DNA of 61,981 bases, taken from Spirochaetales bacterium (GTDB lineage: Bacteria > Spirochaetota > Spirochaetia > SZUA-6 > DRHE01). The position numbers and the translations under genes were made by a program. Each line of letters opens with the position of its first letter. Positions within the stretch are counted from its first letter, which is position 1. Shown here piece after piece: positions 25,457 to 34,030 of the stretch. The DNA lies in NCBI GenBank assembly GCA_030615505.1, contig JAUWZD010000011.1, forward strand, positions 1 to 61,981, read 5' to 3'. The notes below the pieces were generated by a model. That model saw only the letters and a program-made list of their open reading frames with translations, had not been told where the DNA came from and searched no databases.

Positions 25457-26389
25457 TTACCTTCCTCCTTTCCTTTCGATTTGACGCTCCGGATTCAGGA
25501 GGACAAGGTAGACATAGATGAATACTACCATTATCAGAGCAAGAATGATTGCCATGGCTGTTCCTCGACCGAATCGTGTATAGGTGAAGGATTCCATGTA
25601 TACAAGCCAGGCCAGGGTTCTCGTTCTGCTTCCAGGCCCTCCCTGGGTTAAAACGAAGACCAGTCCGAAGTGCATAACTAAAGCGAAAATTGTCTGCATC
25701 ACCAGTACAAGCTGAAGTACGGGCATTAAGCTGGGAATTGTGATTTTAAAAAAGGTTCTGAAGGTCCCGGCTCCGTCCATCTGCGCCGCTTCATAGACGC
25801 TGTCCGGTATCGTAGCCAGCCCTGCAGAGAATATATACGTGCTGGCCGGAACGAACTTCCACACATAGGCGAACAGGATGGCCCACAGAGCCAGGCCTGG
25901 ATTAGAGGTAATACCGACATAATCCTTGATAAGTCCGAGTTTGAATAATACGCCGTTCAAAACCCCGAAGTTCGCATCGTATATCCAGTTCCAGACAACC
26001 GCACTGATCACACCCGGAATGGCATAGGGGAGAAGAAGAGAGTATTTCAGCCAGGTGCTGGTAATGCATCGTTCTTTGATCAATAGAGCAATCGTAAGAG
26101 AAATAACCACCACAGCAATTACCGCCGACACTGTAAATTTCAGAGTAACAAGAAGGGATTCATAGAAGCCGGGTGCAACGGTTTCCTTGGTGAAGATGTC
26201 TACGAAGTTCCGGAACCAGACAATTTCACCGGTGGGAACTCCGTATTTATAGCCCCGAAAAGAGATCGATATGGAATACAACAATGGAAAGAGTAGAAAA
26301 ATGAATATGAATAATAGTGAAGGCAGTATGATACTGTAAGCGAAGATACTCGTTTTCGTATATCTCTTCATCTTAGATAAAGGTGTCAT
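25457..26389 (-). CDS. ABC transporter permease, MalF type
   Basis: 310 residues with six membrane segments and EAA loop YEAAQMDGAGTFRTFFKITIPSLMP. MalF/UgpA family. It lies downstream of a strong terminator-like hairpin that separates it from the binding-protein gene, as in the first ABC operon, and one base before the MalG-type gene. The ribosome binding site is weak. Confidence 0.9.
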   Translation of the reverse strand: MTPLSKMKRYTKTSIFAYSIILPSLLFIFIFLLFPLLYSISISFRGYKYGVPTGEIVWFRNFVDIFTKETVAPGFYESLLVTLKFTVSAVIAVVVISLTIALLIKERCITSTWLKYSLLLPYAIPGVISAVVWNWIYDANFGVLNGVLFKLGLIKDYVGITSNPGLALWAILFAYVWKFVPASTYIFSAGLATIPDSVYEAAQMDGAGTFRTFFKITIPSLMPVLQLVLVMQTIFALVMHFGLVFVLTQGGPGSRTRTLAWLVYMESFTYTRFGRGTAMAIILALIMVVFIYVYLVLLNPERQIERKGGR

Positions 26390-26414
26390 TTTTCATTTAC
26401 TTTATCAGTATAAT

Positions 26415-26447
26415 AAAAAGGGGGATCTTAACACAGTCCCCCTTTTT
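26415..26447 (-). terminator. terminator-like stem-loop between binding-protein and permease genes (second importer)
   Basis: AAAAAGGGGGA and TCCCCCTTTTT form a perfect 11-bp stem with an 11-base loop, ending in T5 on the coding strand. Placed exactly between binding protein and permease, it should lower permease expression relative to the binding protein. Confidence 0.85.
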
Positions 26448-26476
26448 CATCTGCTTTGTTTAAAGTACAGCCGGGG

Positions 26477-27817
26477 CTACTCTCTCTTTAAGTCCACCCA
26501 CTGCTTCTTAATTGTATCAAGTACCGAACTGGTTTTCTCCTCGCCTATAATTGCCTTTTGCACCTCGGTACGAACTAATGAAATCCACTCGGCAAACCAG
26601 GGTGCGGATATTCCCTCTTTCGATTTGGCCTTTTCCTTCTGAGCCTTCATGACTTCGGTGTTGCCCATGTTGGAAAATACCTTGTTGACTTCTGGATCAT
26701 TCCACAGGGATAGCACAGAAAAGCCCAGGCCGTTTTCAATAGCCCAGCGTCTGGCAATATGGTAGGCCTTGGTTCCATCAACAGTGGTCTCTCCTCCCAT
26801 GAATTCGATTAAATTCCAGGAAGCCTGTTTTACCTTTTCCTCTCGTAAGGCGCTTTTTCCCATCAAATACATGCGGCTGTAACCGTCTGTAAAGTGGCTT
26901 TTACCGGGCATCATGGCTACATCAGCCTGACCCGCAACGTCAGAGATACCAGGGGTATTGAACTCCCGGATCATATAGCCCGGCACGATAGCAAAGGCGG
27001 TATCTCCCTTCTTAAAGGCCTGCTGAACGTCGACCGCTGTCATTTCAAGCACTTTGCGCGGAATGATTTTCGTGTCATTAATGGACCCTTTGACCCATTC
27101 GATCATATCGTAGACAGGGCCAGAATCCGTTCTGAATACAGGATTCAGGTTCTTATCGATTAATGAGCCGCCTTCAGAGTAGATAAGGGCAAAAAAAGCT
27201 TCATCAAACCAGCTCCCAGCCTTCAAGCCCACCATCATGGGGTCCGCGGTAATCCCGGCCTTTTTAAGCTTTAGGGCCTGTTCCTTTACCTCATCCCAGG
27301 TTGTGGGAGGCGCCTTGATGCCCGCATCGGCAAGCATTTTTTTATTGTAAACAAAGTACATAACATCGGTATAATAAGGCAGTCCATACAGCTTGCCCTT
27401 GTAGGTCATGGCTTCCACTGAATAGGGCGCAATATCCTGTATATAATTGCGCACTTCCGGGAAATGATCTTCCAGTGGAACAACCCAGCCGGCTTCAGCC
27501 CATTTTGACAGCCAGTGATCTGAGCTGTACAAGACATCGTAGGAGCCTCCGGCGGCAAAGGTGGTTGTGATATGGGTGTCGAATTCACCGTAACCTGCAT
27601 CGTCCATCTCCACCGCGACTCCGGGAATGGGTGTATCCGCCTCGGTGGCTACCCATTCTTCGTACCTGGCAAGGTTCTCTGTAACCTTTTCCAGGTCGTA
27701 GGTCCAGCCGGCAAACTTAAGGGTCACCGGCACTTCTGCTTCTTCCTTCTGGGCGCCGGCGAAAACCGATGCAGCCAGGATGAAAAAACAGACCATCAGG
27801 ATAAAAATTTTTTTCAT
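26477..27817 (-). CDS. ABC transporter substrate-binding protein (family 1)
   Basis: 446 residues with a clear signal peptide (MKKIFILMVCFFILAASVFAGA), cleaved probably after the AGA; there is no lipobox cysteine at the boundary, unlike the first importer. The mature part reads as a carbohydrate-type binding protein (YDVLYSSDHWLSKWAEAGWV, AFKKGDTAFAIVPGYMIREF, YSRMYLMGKSALREEK). AAGGAGGG precedes the ATG. It follows the RraA-like gene by 39 bp. Ligand unknown; the neighbouring peptidases suggest a compound containing amino acids, but this family mostly binds sugars. Confidence 0.88.
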   Translation of the reverse strand: MKKIFILMVCFFILAASVFAGAQKEEAEVPVTLKFAGWTYDLEKVTENLARYEEWVATEADTPIPGVAVEMDDAGYGEFDTHITTTFAAGGSYDVLYSSDHWLSKWAEAGWVVPLEDHFPEVRNYIQDIAPYSVEAMTYKGKLYGLPYYTDVMYFVYNKKMLADAGIKAPPTTWDEVKEQALKLKKAGITADPMMVGLKAGSWFDEAFFALIYSEGGSLIDKNLNPVFRTDSGPVYDMIEWVKGSINDTKIIPRKVLEMTAVDVQQAFKKGDTAFAIVPGYMIREFNTPGISDVAGQADVAMMPGKSHFTDGYSRMYLMGKSALREEKVKQASWNLIEFMGGETTVDGTKAYHIARRWAIENGLGFSVLSLWNDPEVNKVFSNMGNTEVMKAQKEKAKSKEGISAPWFAEWISLVRTEVQKAIIGEEKTSSVLDTIKKQWVDLKRE

Positions 27818-27856
27818 CGTACCCTCCTTAAAAATTATTGGATATTTAAATCAACA

Positions 27857-28543
27857 CTACAGATCCTTTCTCCCGGTTAATCGGGAAGCCTCGTCTGCAG
27901 CGACTCCCTCCTTTAGAAGTTTTCTTGTGTCGGATTCATTTTTCGCTCGCCGTTCAGCTTCAATCAGGACTTCTTCAGCTATTTCCTGTGGAATGACGAG
28001 CACCCCATCGCTGTCACCAACAATAAAATCTCCAGGTCGTATGAGGATTCCGTTGAACCAGATGGGGATCTGCCAATCGAGAAGATGGGAACGGTAGAAT
28101 CCGTCCACCGGGCTGGTAAAGCGGCAAAAGATCGGGAAGTCCATTCTCTTGACAAATCCAGTATCCTTGGCGCCGCCATTAATTACCGCCCCCTTGACTT
28201 CATTTCTCAGGCACACGGTGGTTGCCAGTTCACCCCAAAATCCCGATACCTGATCGGCCCCGGTATCAACCACTATCATACTGCCCTTAGGATAGGAGGA
28301 AACCATTTTGGCAGCCCGCTGTTCCTTTTTAGCGGGCAGCGGGTTAAACACCCATTGGATGGTAAAGGCAAAACCGGCTACTACCTCGCCCAGCAGGTCC
28401 TTTGTCCTGCATTTAATTTCCGGCCCAAGCCATTGATTATGCAGATTCCGCTCCTGGAAAATGTCATTAATGGCAGCCGTATAGATGTGCTGATACCGCT
28501 CGATCATCTCCATAATCGGGATTTTATAGGGGTACAGCTCCAT
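27857..28543 (-). CDS. RraA-like protein (aldolase/decarboxylase superfamily)
   Basis: 228 residues, RraA/HMG-aldolase fold. Key segments are WGELATTVCLRNEVKGAVINGGAKDT and IRPGDFIVGDSDGVLVIPQEIAEE, the hallmarks of the family, including the Asp of the metal site and the Arg/Asp region. Members in catabolic operons are usually 4-hydroxy-4-methyl-2-oxoglutarate/oxaloacetate-type aldolases rather than RNase E inhibitors, and spirochaetes rarely need the latter. It lies between the Gfo/Idh/MocA gene and the binding-protein gene. Confidence 0.82.
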   Translation of the reverse strand: MELYPYKIPIMEMIERYQHIYTAAINDIFQERNLHNQWLGPEIKCRTKDLLGEVVAGFAFTIQWVFNPLPAKKEQRAAKMVSSYPKGSMIVVDTGADQVSGFWGELATTVCLRNEVKGAVINGGAKDTGFVKRMDFPIFCRFTSPVDGFYRSHLLDWQIPIWFNGILIRPGDFIVGDSDGVLVIPQEIAEEVLIEAERRAKNESDTRKLLKEGVAADEASRLTGRKDL

Positions 28544-28616
28544 TGATTGTCTCCTTTAATTAAAGTCCGCCTCGCTTACATTCGGAGTGGATTTTTACAA
28601 TTTCTCTTTAATACAA

Positions 28617-29693
28617 TTAAAGGAAAACAACGTTTCCTTCCCTCATACTTCTTTCAACTGCCTCGGCAACCCGTGTAACTTTTAAACCATCATGGCCGGA
28701 CGGATAGCGGCCTGAGAGCCTATCCAAACTGCCTCCGGACTTCAGGAACCGAACATTGAGTAGAAAATTCTTGATAGGATCGACAAAATAGCCTTTGACG
28801 GATTTCCATCCAAACACGGTTTCTTCTGCAAAAATAGCGCTGAAGTTTGGAGTCTGGTTGCCGTCGGATTTAAGACAGTAGCGCAGCCCCCTGTCCTGAG
28901 CATCAATTTCAATAATTCCTTTACTGCCGATGAGACGAAGGCCCTGATTGACCACAGCTTCAAATTGTTTGGGTAAGATCCAGTTCACATCAATCGTGCA
29001 TGTCATTCCTCCATCCATAAGTATAAAGGCGCTAACCGAATCGTAAGTATCGATTCCCATTTCCTTAAGCATCCCCTTGCGGCCATAGGCGAGCACGGAG
29101 ATCGCTTCACGGCCTGTAATCCAGCGAACAATATCGTACTTATGAACACCTATGAACCAGAAGGGAGAGGAATGAGCAGCCCAGCCTGCCAGCCATTCAG
29201 AGGGAACAATGATTTTATCCTCCATATAGGCATAGGCATATTGAAGATCGCCAATGTTCCCGGCTCGTACCCTGTTTCTAGCATCAATATTGTTGGGGTC
29301 GTAACGCTTATGAAAATCAACCTGAAGAAGCAGTTGATTCTTTTCCGCCAGATTTACCATGGCCTGGCAGCCCGAAGTGGTCAAATCCATGGGCTTCTCC
29401 ACCAGGACATGTTTCCCTTGCTCCATAGCGTAGATGCTCATTTCGCGATGCAGATGATCGGGGGTAGCAATCGTAACGGCATCGAGTTTTTCTTTCTCGA
29501 TCATAGCTTTGTAGTCGGTATATCCCTTGATTCCAAAGGCCTTCGACTGCCTGGCAGCGGATTTCTCGGTGCGGGTAGAAACCGCTGCAAGGTCTACCTT
29601 TCCTTGAGCTTCCAATTCTTTGGCGGCCATGAGATGATAATTACCCCATATACCACCACCTATCACACCGACTCGAACAATTTCATCCGACAT
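28617..29693 (-). CDS. Gfo/Idh/MocA-family oxidoreductase
   Basis: 358 residues. Rossmann motif GVIGGGIWGNYHL near the N-terminus, DAVTIATPDHLHREMSIYAMEQGKHVLVEKPMDLT with the catalytic-region Lys-Pro, and a C-terminal beta-sheet domain. These enzymes oxidise or reduce sugars, inositols and their derivatives with NAD(P). It is the first gene of the catabolic cluster, behind an AT-rich promoter region; TATAAT at 29721-29726 on the coding strand lies 28 bp before the ATG. GAAGGA is the ribosome binding site. Confidence 0.9.
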   Translation of the reverse strand: MSDEIVRVGVIGGGIWGNYHLMAAKELEAQGKVDLAAVSTRTEKSAARQSKAFGIKGYTDYKAMIEKEKLDAVTIATPDHLHREMSIYAMEQGKHVLVEKPMDLTTSGCQAMVNLAEKNQLLLQVDFHKRYDPNNIDARNRVRAGNIGDLQYAYAYMEDKIIVPSEWLAGWAAHSSPFWFIGVHKYDIVRWITGREAISVLAYGRKGMLKEMGIDTYDSVSAFILMDGGMTCTIDVNWILPKQFEAVVNQGLRLIGSKGIIEIDAQDRGLRYCLKSDGNQTPNFSAIFAEETVFGWKSVKGYFVDPIKNFLLNVRFLKSGGSLDRLSGRYPSGHDGLKVTRVAEAVERSMREGNVVFL

Positions 29694-30054
29694 TATTTAA
29701 TCCTTCTATCTCTTTAATTGATTATAGCATATTCCATTTTATACCTACTAATTTTATAATATAAAATATTATATACAATATTTCCATAATACAATATTAT
29801 ATTTTATATTTAGGATTATAGTTTTTAAAAACCCGTTTGTCAAGCAGTCTTTAAATAAATGAAATTTTTTTTGAATTATTTGATAAGAATAGGGAAATCT
29901 GTTTTTGTAGTTTGATCTGATTGGGAATATCTGCAAATAGATTACGAGTGCGTCAACATAAACCTCAGGCCAGCACTTTTAATATCTATGCATTTTCTCT
30001 ATTACCATTATAGCGTCGTTGTCAACTTAACACCGACATGTCCACCCATGGACA
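29694..30054 (-). promoter_or_regulatory. promoter and AT-rich palindromic region upstream of the catabolic cluster
   Basis: This 361-bp gap has no gene. It holds a good -10 (TATAAT, coding strand, 29721-29726) without a clear -35, and an AT-only block with the 11-bp inverted pair ATATAAAATAT (29759-29769) and ATATTTTATAT (29799-29809) plus repeated AATATT/ATATTAT words. It is a plausible operator region for the IclR regulator. The distal half (29830-30054) shows nothing clear. Confidence 0.5.
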
Positions 30055-30891
30055 TTACAATTGTCCTTTTTCAAGGCTGAGACGGTGAGTTCTTAAGTAT
30101 TTATTAATATACATTTTATATGCAATAGGCAAATTAGCTTCTTCAAACTGGATGGCTAAAGCTGTAATATCCTTCCTGCCCTCTACATCTTCAAATCGAA
30201 TTATTTTTCCCGGGAGCTTTACTTTATTGTGCTGGTCGTCAAATGACATATAAATTACAGCAGGTTTGTTCAATAGGAATTTTGCCACTCCAACAAGCAG
30301 AACCTTTGCGCCTGAAAAACAAATGTCACGGATAATACATTTTCGCGGTACTGATTCAATTTCAACCGTCGTTTCCCTGCTGTCTAAGGCGAGTGCTTTC
30401 ATGCTCCTTGGAGTTATTATGATTCGAACGTCTTTCCGTTTTTGGGCATTGGCGTTTGCTTCCAGCAGCTCACCCAACATCTCGATTAGATTATCCGGCG
30501 GTTTTTTTGTGTAAGTCAAAGAGATGAAATTAAGGTTAGATTTCTCCTTATCGCCAGGGTCACCGTACGGGCTGTGGCCTGTAATTTTAGAACTGACGTA
30601 AAATGATATGGGGTACGGTTTATACGAAATCTTGAATGAATATCGAAGCGAAACGGCGCTTTTGGCCTCCCTGAGAATCTTGAAGACCCCGGGTTCCAGA
30701 TTGGCAATCACATTCGCTCCGACCATGGAGGTGGAATAGATAATGCATGGGTAACTCTCTCCCCCACATTTTAGAGACACCTGTTTGGGCAGGAGACCCA
30801 GTACATTGATGACCTGTTTATTAAAAGTAACTTCAACCTCTTTAAAAAGATTATAATAGGTATTAATTTGCTGGCTGGTAGTAACCGACAT
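30055..30891 (-). CDS. PlzA-like two-domain PilZ protein
   Basis: 278 residues, soluble. The C-terminal half has the PilZ RxxxR motif as RKDVR (152-156) and a variant second motif DICFSG (189-194), where Cys191 replaces the conserved Ser. The N-terminal half (about 20-130) is beta-rich, compatible with the PilZ-like N-domain of Borrelia PlzA. Cyclic-di-GMP binding is likely but the substitution makes it uncertain. It is a monocistronic gene, divergent from the PfkB kinase gene, with a strong GC hairpin in between. Confidence 0.75.
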   Translation of the reverse strand: MSVTTSQQINTYYNLFKEVEVTFNKQVINVLGLLPKQVSLKCGGESYPCIIYSTSMVGANVIANLEPGVFKILREAKSAVSLRYSFKISYKPYPISFYVSSKITGHSPYGDPGDKEKSNLNFISLTYTKKPPDNLIEMLGELLEANANAQKRKDVRIIITPRSMKALALDSRETTVEIESVPRKCIIRDICFSGAKVLLVGVAKFLLNKPAVIYMSFDDQHNKVKLPGKIIRFEDVEGRKDITALAIQFEEANLPIAYKMYINKYLRTHRLSLEKGQL

Positions 30892-30940
30892 GCGTTGTGT
30901 ACTATAGTAGATTCATATACACCTGTCAACGATAAGAGGA

Positions 30941-30971
30941 AGCCCATCGCGGCCTTCAGCCGCGCTGGGCT
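30941..30971. repeat. strong GC-rich palindrome in a divergent intergenic region
   Basis: AGCCCA-T-CGCGGC, loop CTTCA, GCCGCG-C-TGGGCT: two perfect 6-bp stems with one mismatch between. No T run follows on either strand, so it is not an ordinary terminator; it may be a REP-like element or a leader hairpin of either neighbour. Confidence 0.7.
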
Positions 30972-31025
30972 AAAATGTTTGAGAAATAACAAAACTTAAA
31001 AGATTAATAGCATAGGAGGGGTTCT

Positions 31026-32012
31026 GTGTATGCAGTTTATGGTATCGGAAATCCGCTTTTAGATTTTATTACTCATACTGATTTTTCTCTTATTGAGCGC
31101 TTAGGAACCCGGAAGGGAACCATGAATCTGATCGCTTATGAACAAATGCAGGAGATTCTTAATCTGGTTAAGACCTACATTAACATTCCGGGAGGTAGTT
31201 GCGCGAATACAATCAGGGGGATCGCCTGGCTATCTGCAGGTGATCCCATCCAGCCTTCAGTCTACTGTGGAGCCGTGGGGAGTGATCGCATAGGCAAGCA
31301 ATATTTAAGGTTTATGAAGCAGGGGGGAATTCATATTCGATTGGCCATAAAAAAATCCCTCTCCGGTTGTTCGGTGATCATGATAACTCCGGACCTTGAA
31401 CGAACTATGTTTACATATTTAGGAGCATGCCGGGAATTCGGAAATGATGATCTGGATCTTAATGCTTTAGCTCAATCTCGCTATCTCTACATCACGGGGT
31501 ACATGTGGGATACTGAAAATCAGAAGGAGGCAGTACAAAAGGCCGTTGATTTTGCCTTAAAGAAGGATATAACTGTGGCCTTTGACCTTGCAGATCCCTT
31601 TGTAGTTCAGCGCTATCGGGAGGAGTTTCTCTCCTGGATTCCGGGGCGAGTCGGTATTCTATTCGGAAACAGGGATGAACTCAAACTCATGCTGGAGGAG
31701 GAAACATCTGATGAGGAGCTCATAAATAGGGCCGGAGAATTATCGGGTCTGGTTATTATGAAGATTGGACAGCAGGGTTGTTTGGTCAATGAAAACGGAC
31801 TCATTCTTTCAGAGCACGGGTTCCATGTAAAAGCAATCGATACTACGGGCGCCGGAGATTGTTTTGCAGCAGGATTTCTCTTCGGCCTCCTTAAGGGTTA
31901 TTCGAATATTGCTTCAGCCAGGCTGGCCAACCGCCTGGCTTCGCGTATTGTTACGGTTGAGGGTTGTGAATTCACCCGTCTTAAATATCAGCAGGTAGTA
32001 GAGGAAGGCTGA
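31026..32012 (+). CDS. PfkB-family carbohydrate/nucleoside kinase
   Basis: 328 residues of the ribokinase/adenosine kinase superfamily. The substrate side begins YGIGNPLLDFI and continues with IPGGSCANTIRGIAWL (the GG hinge), and the ATP side has DTTGAGDCFAAGFLFGLLKG with the catalytic Asp. The overall pattern is nearest adenosine kinase-like PfkB proteins, but sugar kinases cannot be excluded. GTG start with AGGAGGGG upstream. The 3' end overlaps the histidine kinase gene on the other strand by 32 bp. Confidence 0.88.
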   Translation: MYAVYGIGNPLLDFITHTDFSLIERLGTRKGTMNLIAYEQMQEILNLVKTYINIPGGSCANTIRGIAWLSAGDPIQPSVYCGAVGSDRIGKQYLRFMKQGGIHIRLAIKKSLSGCSVIMITPDLERTMFTYLGACREFGNDDLDLNALAQSRYLYITGYMWDTENQKEAVQKAVDFALKKDITVAFDLADPFVVQRYREEFLSWIPGRVGILFGNRDELKLMLEEETSDEELINRAGELSGLVIMKIGQQGCLVNENGLILSEHGFHVKAIDTTGAGDCFAAGFLFGLLKGYSNIASARLANRLASRIVTVEGCEFTRLKYQQVVEEG

Positions 32013-33528
32013 TAATAAATGCTGTGCTCTCTTGAGTGGATTGAACTTCAATCTTCCCCCGGTGTTCCTCGATAATGTTCTTACAAATCGCGAGGCCCAG
32101 ACCTGTTCCCTCTTTTTTTCCAAATGTATAGAATGGATCAAACAGCCGGGGAATAATTTCCTCCGGTATCTTACGGCCGGAGTTAATGACCCTGATCTCT
32201 ATAGAAGAATCCTTTTTACAGGTCTTTATCCATACTCGCCGCTCTCCATTAAAATTTTTTAATGTTTCCCTGGCATTACTGAGCAGGTTGATTATCACTT
32301 TTTTAAGCTTTTTCTTATCACCATAGATTGTTTCGTTATTCTCGAAGTCGGTATATATTGAGATATTTTCCTTCTTAAAGGAAAGTTTAAATAAGTCGAG
32401 GGTTTCCTGGATGAAATGCTTTAAGTTTATTGGGGTGGTTCTCAGATAAATTTTCCCCCTGGAAAAAGATAGAAGCTCTTCAATCATATCAACGAGTCTG
32501 TTAATTTCCTGAATGATAATAGAACAGTATTCTTGGCGATCTGTGTTTTTTAAATCTTTCCTTAACAGGTTTATAAAGCCTATGATAGTGGTCATCGGTC
32601 CTTTTAGATCATGGACAATCATGCTTGCCGTTTGGCCGAGAATAAGGAATTTTTCCTTTTCAACTTTTTCCCTATGCACGCGGCTGCTGTAGAGTGCGGA
32701 GGCCGCTACATTCGCTGCTGCTTTTGAAAACAGGAAAACGGATTGATCCGGCTTTGAAGAACCGGAGAATTTAAAGATCAGGAGACCAAAATAGTGCTCC
32801 TGAAAGTTAAGAGGGAGTATGTAAAGATTCTGATTATCAGTCTGTAAGGTGAATGCAGTATGTAGTTTATCGGCTGGTTCCCTGTTAAGGCGCTCGACGA
32901 TCGGTTGAGCGTTTTCCGGAGAGGCCTCCGGCAGTTTCAATATAATTTTATTGTTTTTCTTTTCACAGTAAAATGCGCTTTTTGCCTTCAATTCTTCTTG
33001 AAGCCGCGTAAGGACTTTAAGGACAATTTTATCACGACCTGTGAGTTCGTTCAGCTCCAGGTTCAGCTCGGTGAGGAAATTTAATTCTGCAACTTTTTGC
33101 CGTAGAAGCCTGTTTTGAGCAAGATTTTTCTTTCTAAGTTCGTATATCTCTATGGCATTCTTAATAGTGGTTTGGATTTCTTCATTATCCCATGGTTTTC
33201 TAATATAGCGATAGACCGAACCCTTGTTGATAGCGTCAATCACCACATCGATATCCGAGTATGCTGTAACCAGAACCCTGATAGTATCCGGATAGCTCCT
33301 GGAGACCTTTCCTAAGAGCTGTATCCCGTTCATTTCAGGCATACGCTGATCAACAAAAATTACATGTATGGTATGCTGATAGAGTATGTTTAAAGCATCA
33401 CGGCCGGATTCTGCAGTAAATACATTATACAGATGATCGAGAGATGCTTTAAAAACAAACAGGTTTTCTTTTTCATCATCGACATACAGAAGGTTATATT
33501 CTGTTCGCACATCCACATTATTCATCAA
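31981..33528 (-). CDS. response regulator-histidine kinase fusion
   Basis: 515 residues, cytoplasmic. An N-terminal receiver (about 12-125: acidic D17/D18, phosphoacceptor D60 in VIFVDQRMPEMNG, Lys in YIRKPWD) precedes a coiled linker, a GAF-like region (about 150-280) and a histidine kinase core with H-box MIVHDLKGPMTTIIGF (about residue 300), N-box NLLSNARETL and G-box GTGLGLAICKN. The receiver at the N-terminus suggests it is controlled by another kinase or acts in a phosphorelay. It follows the 6S RNA candidate and zapA on the same strand and overlaps the kinase gene tail-to-tail. Confidence 0.9.
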   Translation of the reverse strand: MMNNVDVRTEYNLLYVDDEKENLFVFKASLDHLYNVFTAESGRDALNILYQHTIHVIFVDQRMPEMNGIQLLGKVSRSYPDTIRVLVTAYSDIDVVIDAINKGSVYRYIRKPWDNEEIQTTIKNAIEIYELRKKNLAQNRLLRQKVAELNFLTELNLELNELTGRDKIVLKVLTRLQEELKAKSAFYCEKKNNKIILKLPEASPENAQPIVERLNREPADKLHTAFTLQTDNQNLYILPLNFQEHYFGLLIFKFSGSSKPDQSVFLFSKAAANVAASALYSSRVHREKVEKEKFLILGQTASMIVHDLKGPMTTIIGFINLLRKDLKNTDRQEYCSIIIQEINRLVDMIEELLSFSRGKIYLRTTPINLKHFIQETLDLFKLSFKKENISIYTDFENNETIYGDKKKLKKVIINLLSNARETLKNFNGERRVWIKTCKKDSSIEIRVINSGRKIPEEIIPRLFDPFYTFGKKEGTGLGLAICKNIIEEHRGKIEVQSTQESTAFIISLPLLPADI

Positions 33529-33542
33529 ACATTAGAAATAGC

Positions 33543-33720
33543 CCCGCTTGTGCCGTCCGAAGAAAATCCTCTTGAACCTATGTTGCTCAAGTGGGTTTCC
33601 GCATCAGGGAATCATGCCCTTCGGCCCAGCAGAACCGCCGGCATTTAACCCCGATATAAGGAATCCCATGGATTTGGTTTGACCCAAGAAGATATAAAAT
33701 CCCCTCGCGAACACAGCAGG
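33543..33720 (-). ncRNA. ssrS: 6S RNA (SsrS) candidate
   Basis: About 178 nt between the zapA stop and the next gene. The ends pair: CCTGCT+GTG (33712-33720) with CAC+A+AGCGGG (33543-33552). A second long-range stem joins ATCTTCTTG (33685-33693) and CAAGAGGAT (33566-33574), with an unpaired region around TTCGCGAGGGG and CTTCGGACGG, as in the promoter-mimic secondary structure of 6S RNA. The 3' half carries CACTTGAGC and GGTTCAAG, close to the conserved 3' region of proteobacterial 6S RNA. Location directly after zapA is the classic position of ssrS. It would bind sigma-70 RNA polymerase in stationary phase. Confidence 0.72.
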
Positions 33721-33721
33721 G

Positions 33722-34030
33722 CTAATTTTCCAAAAGACTCTCATCTATCTTGTTTATCAACCGTTCCGTTAATTGTTCTATTTCCAAAGAGTCATTACTC
33801 TCCTCCGGGTAAATTAGCTTTTTTACCTTGAAAAGCTCATCAACAAGATTGAGTGAAGTAAGAAGCGATATCTTTAGGGGATCGATTTTAGCGAATCCCT
33901 GTTTTACCTCCTCAATCTTCATTATCAGATATTCCACAACTTCCCCTAAATATTCCTCATCATTATCAGATACTATAGTGAATGTGGAACCCAGAATATT
34001 AACAGTCAGATGATTCTTTTGCATTATCAA
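33722..34030 (-). CDS. zapA: cell division protein ZapA
   Basis: 102 residues. The N-terminal ZapA head is recognisable (LTVNILGSTFTIVSDNDEEYLGEVVEYLIMKIEEVK) followed by a helical coiled-coil tail. ZapA cross-links FtsZ filaments. It overlaps the upstream coiled-coil gene by 4 bp and is followed by the 6S RNA candidate, a combination common in bacteria. Confidence 0.85.
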   Translation of the reverse strand: MIMQKNHLTVNILGSTFTIVSDNDEEYLGEVVEYLIMKIEEVKQGFAKIDPLKISLLTSLNLVDELFKVKKLIYPEESNDSLEIEQLTERLINKIDESLLEN

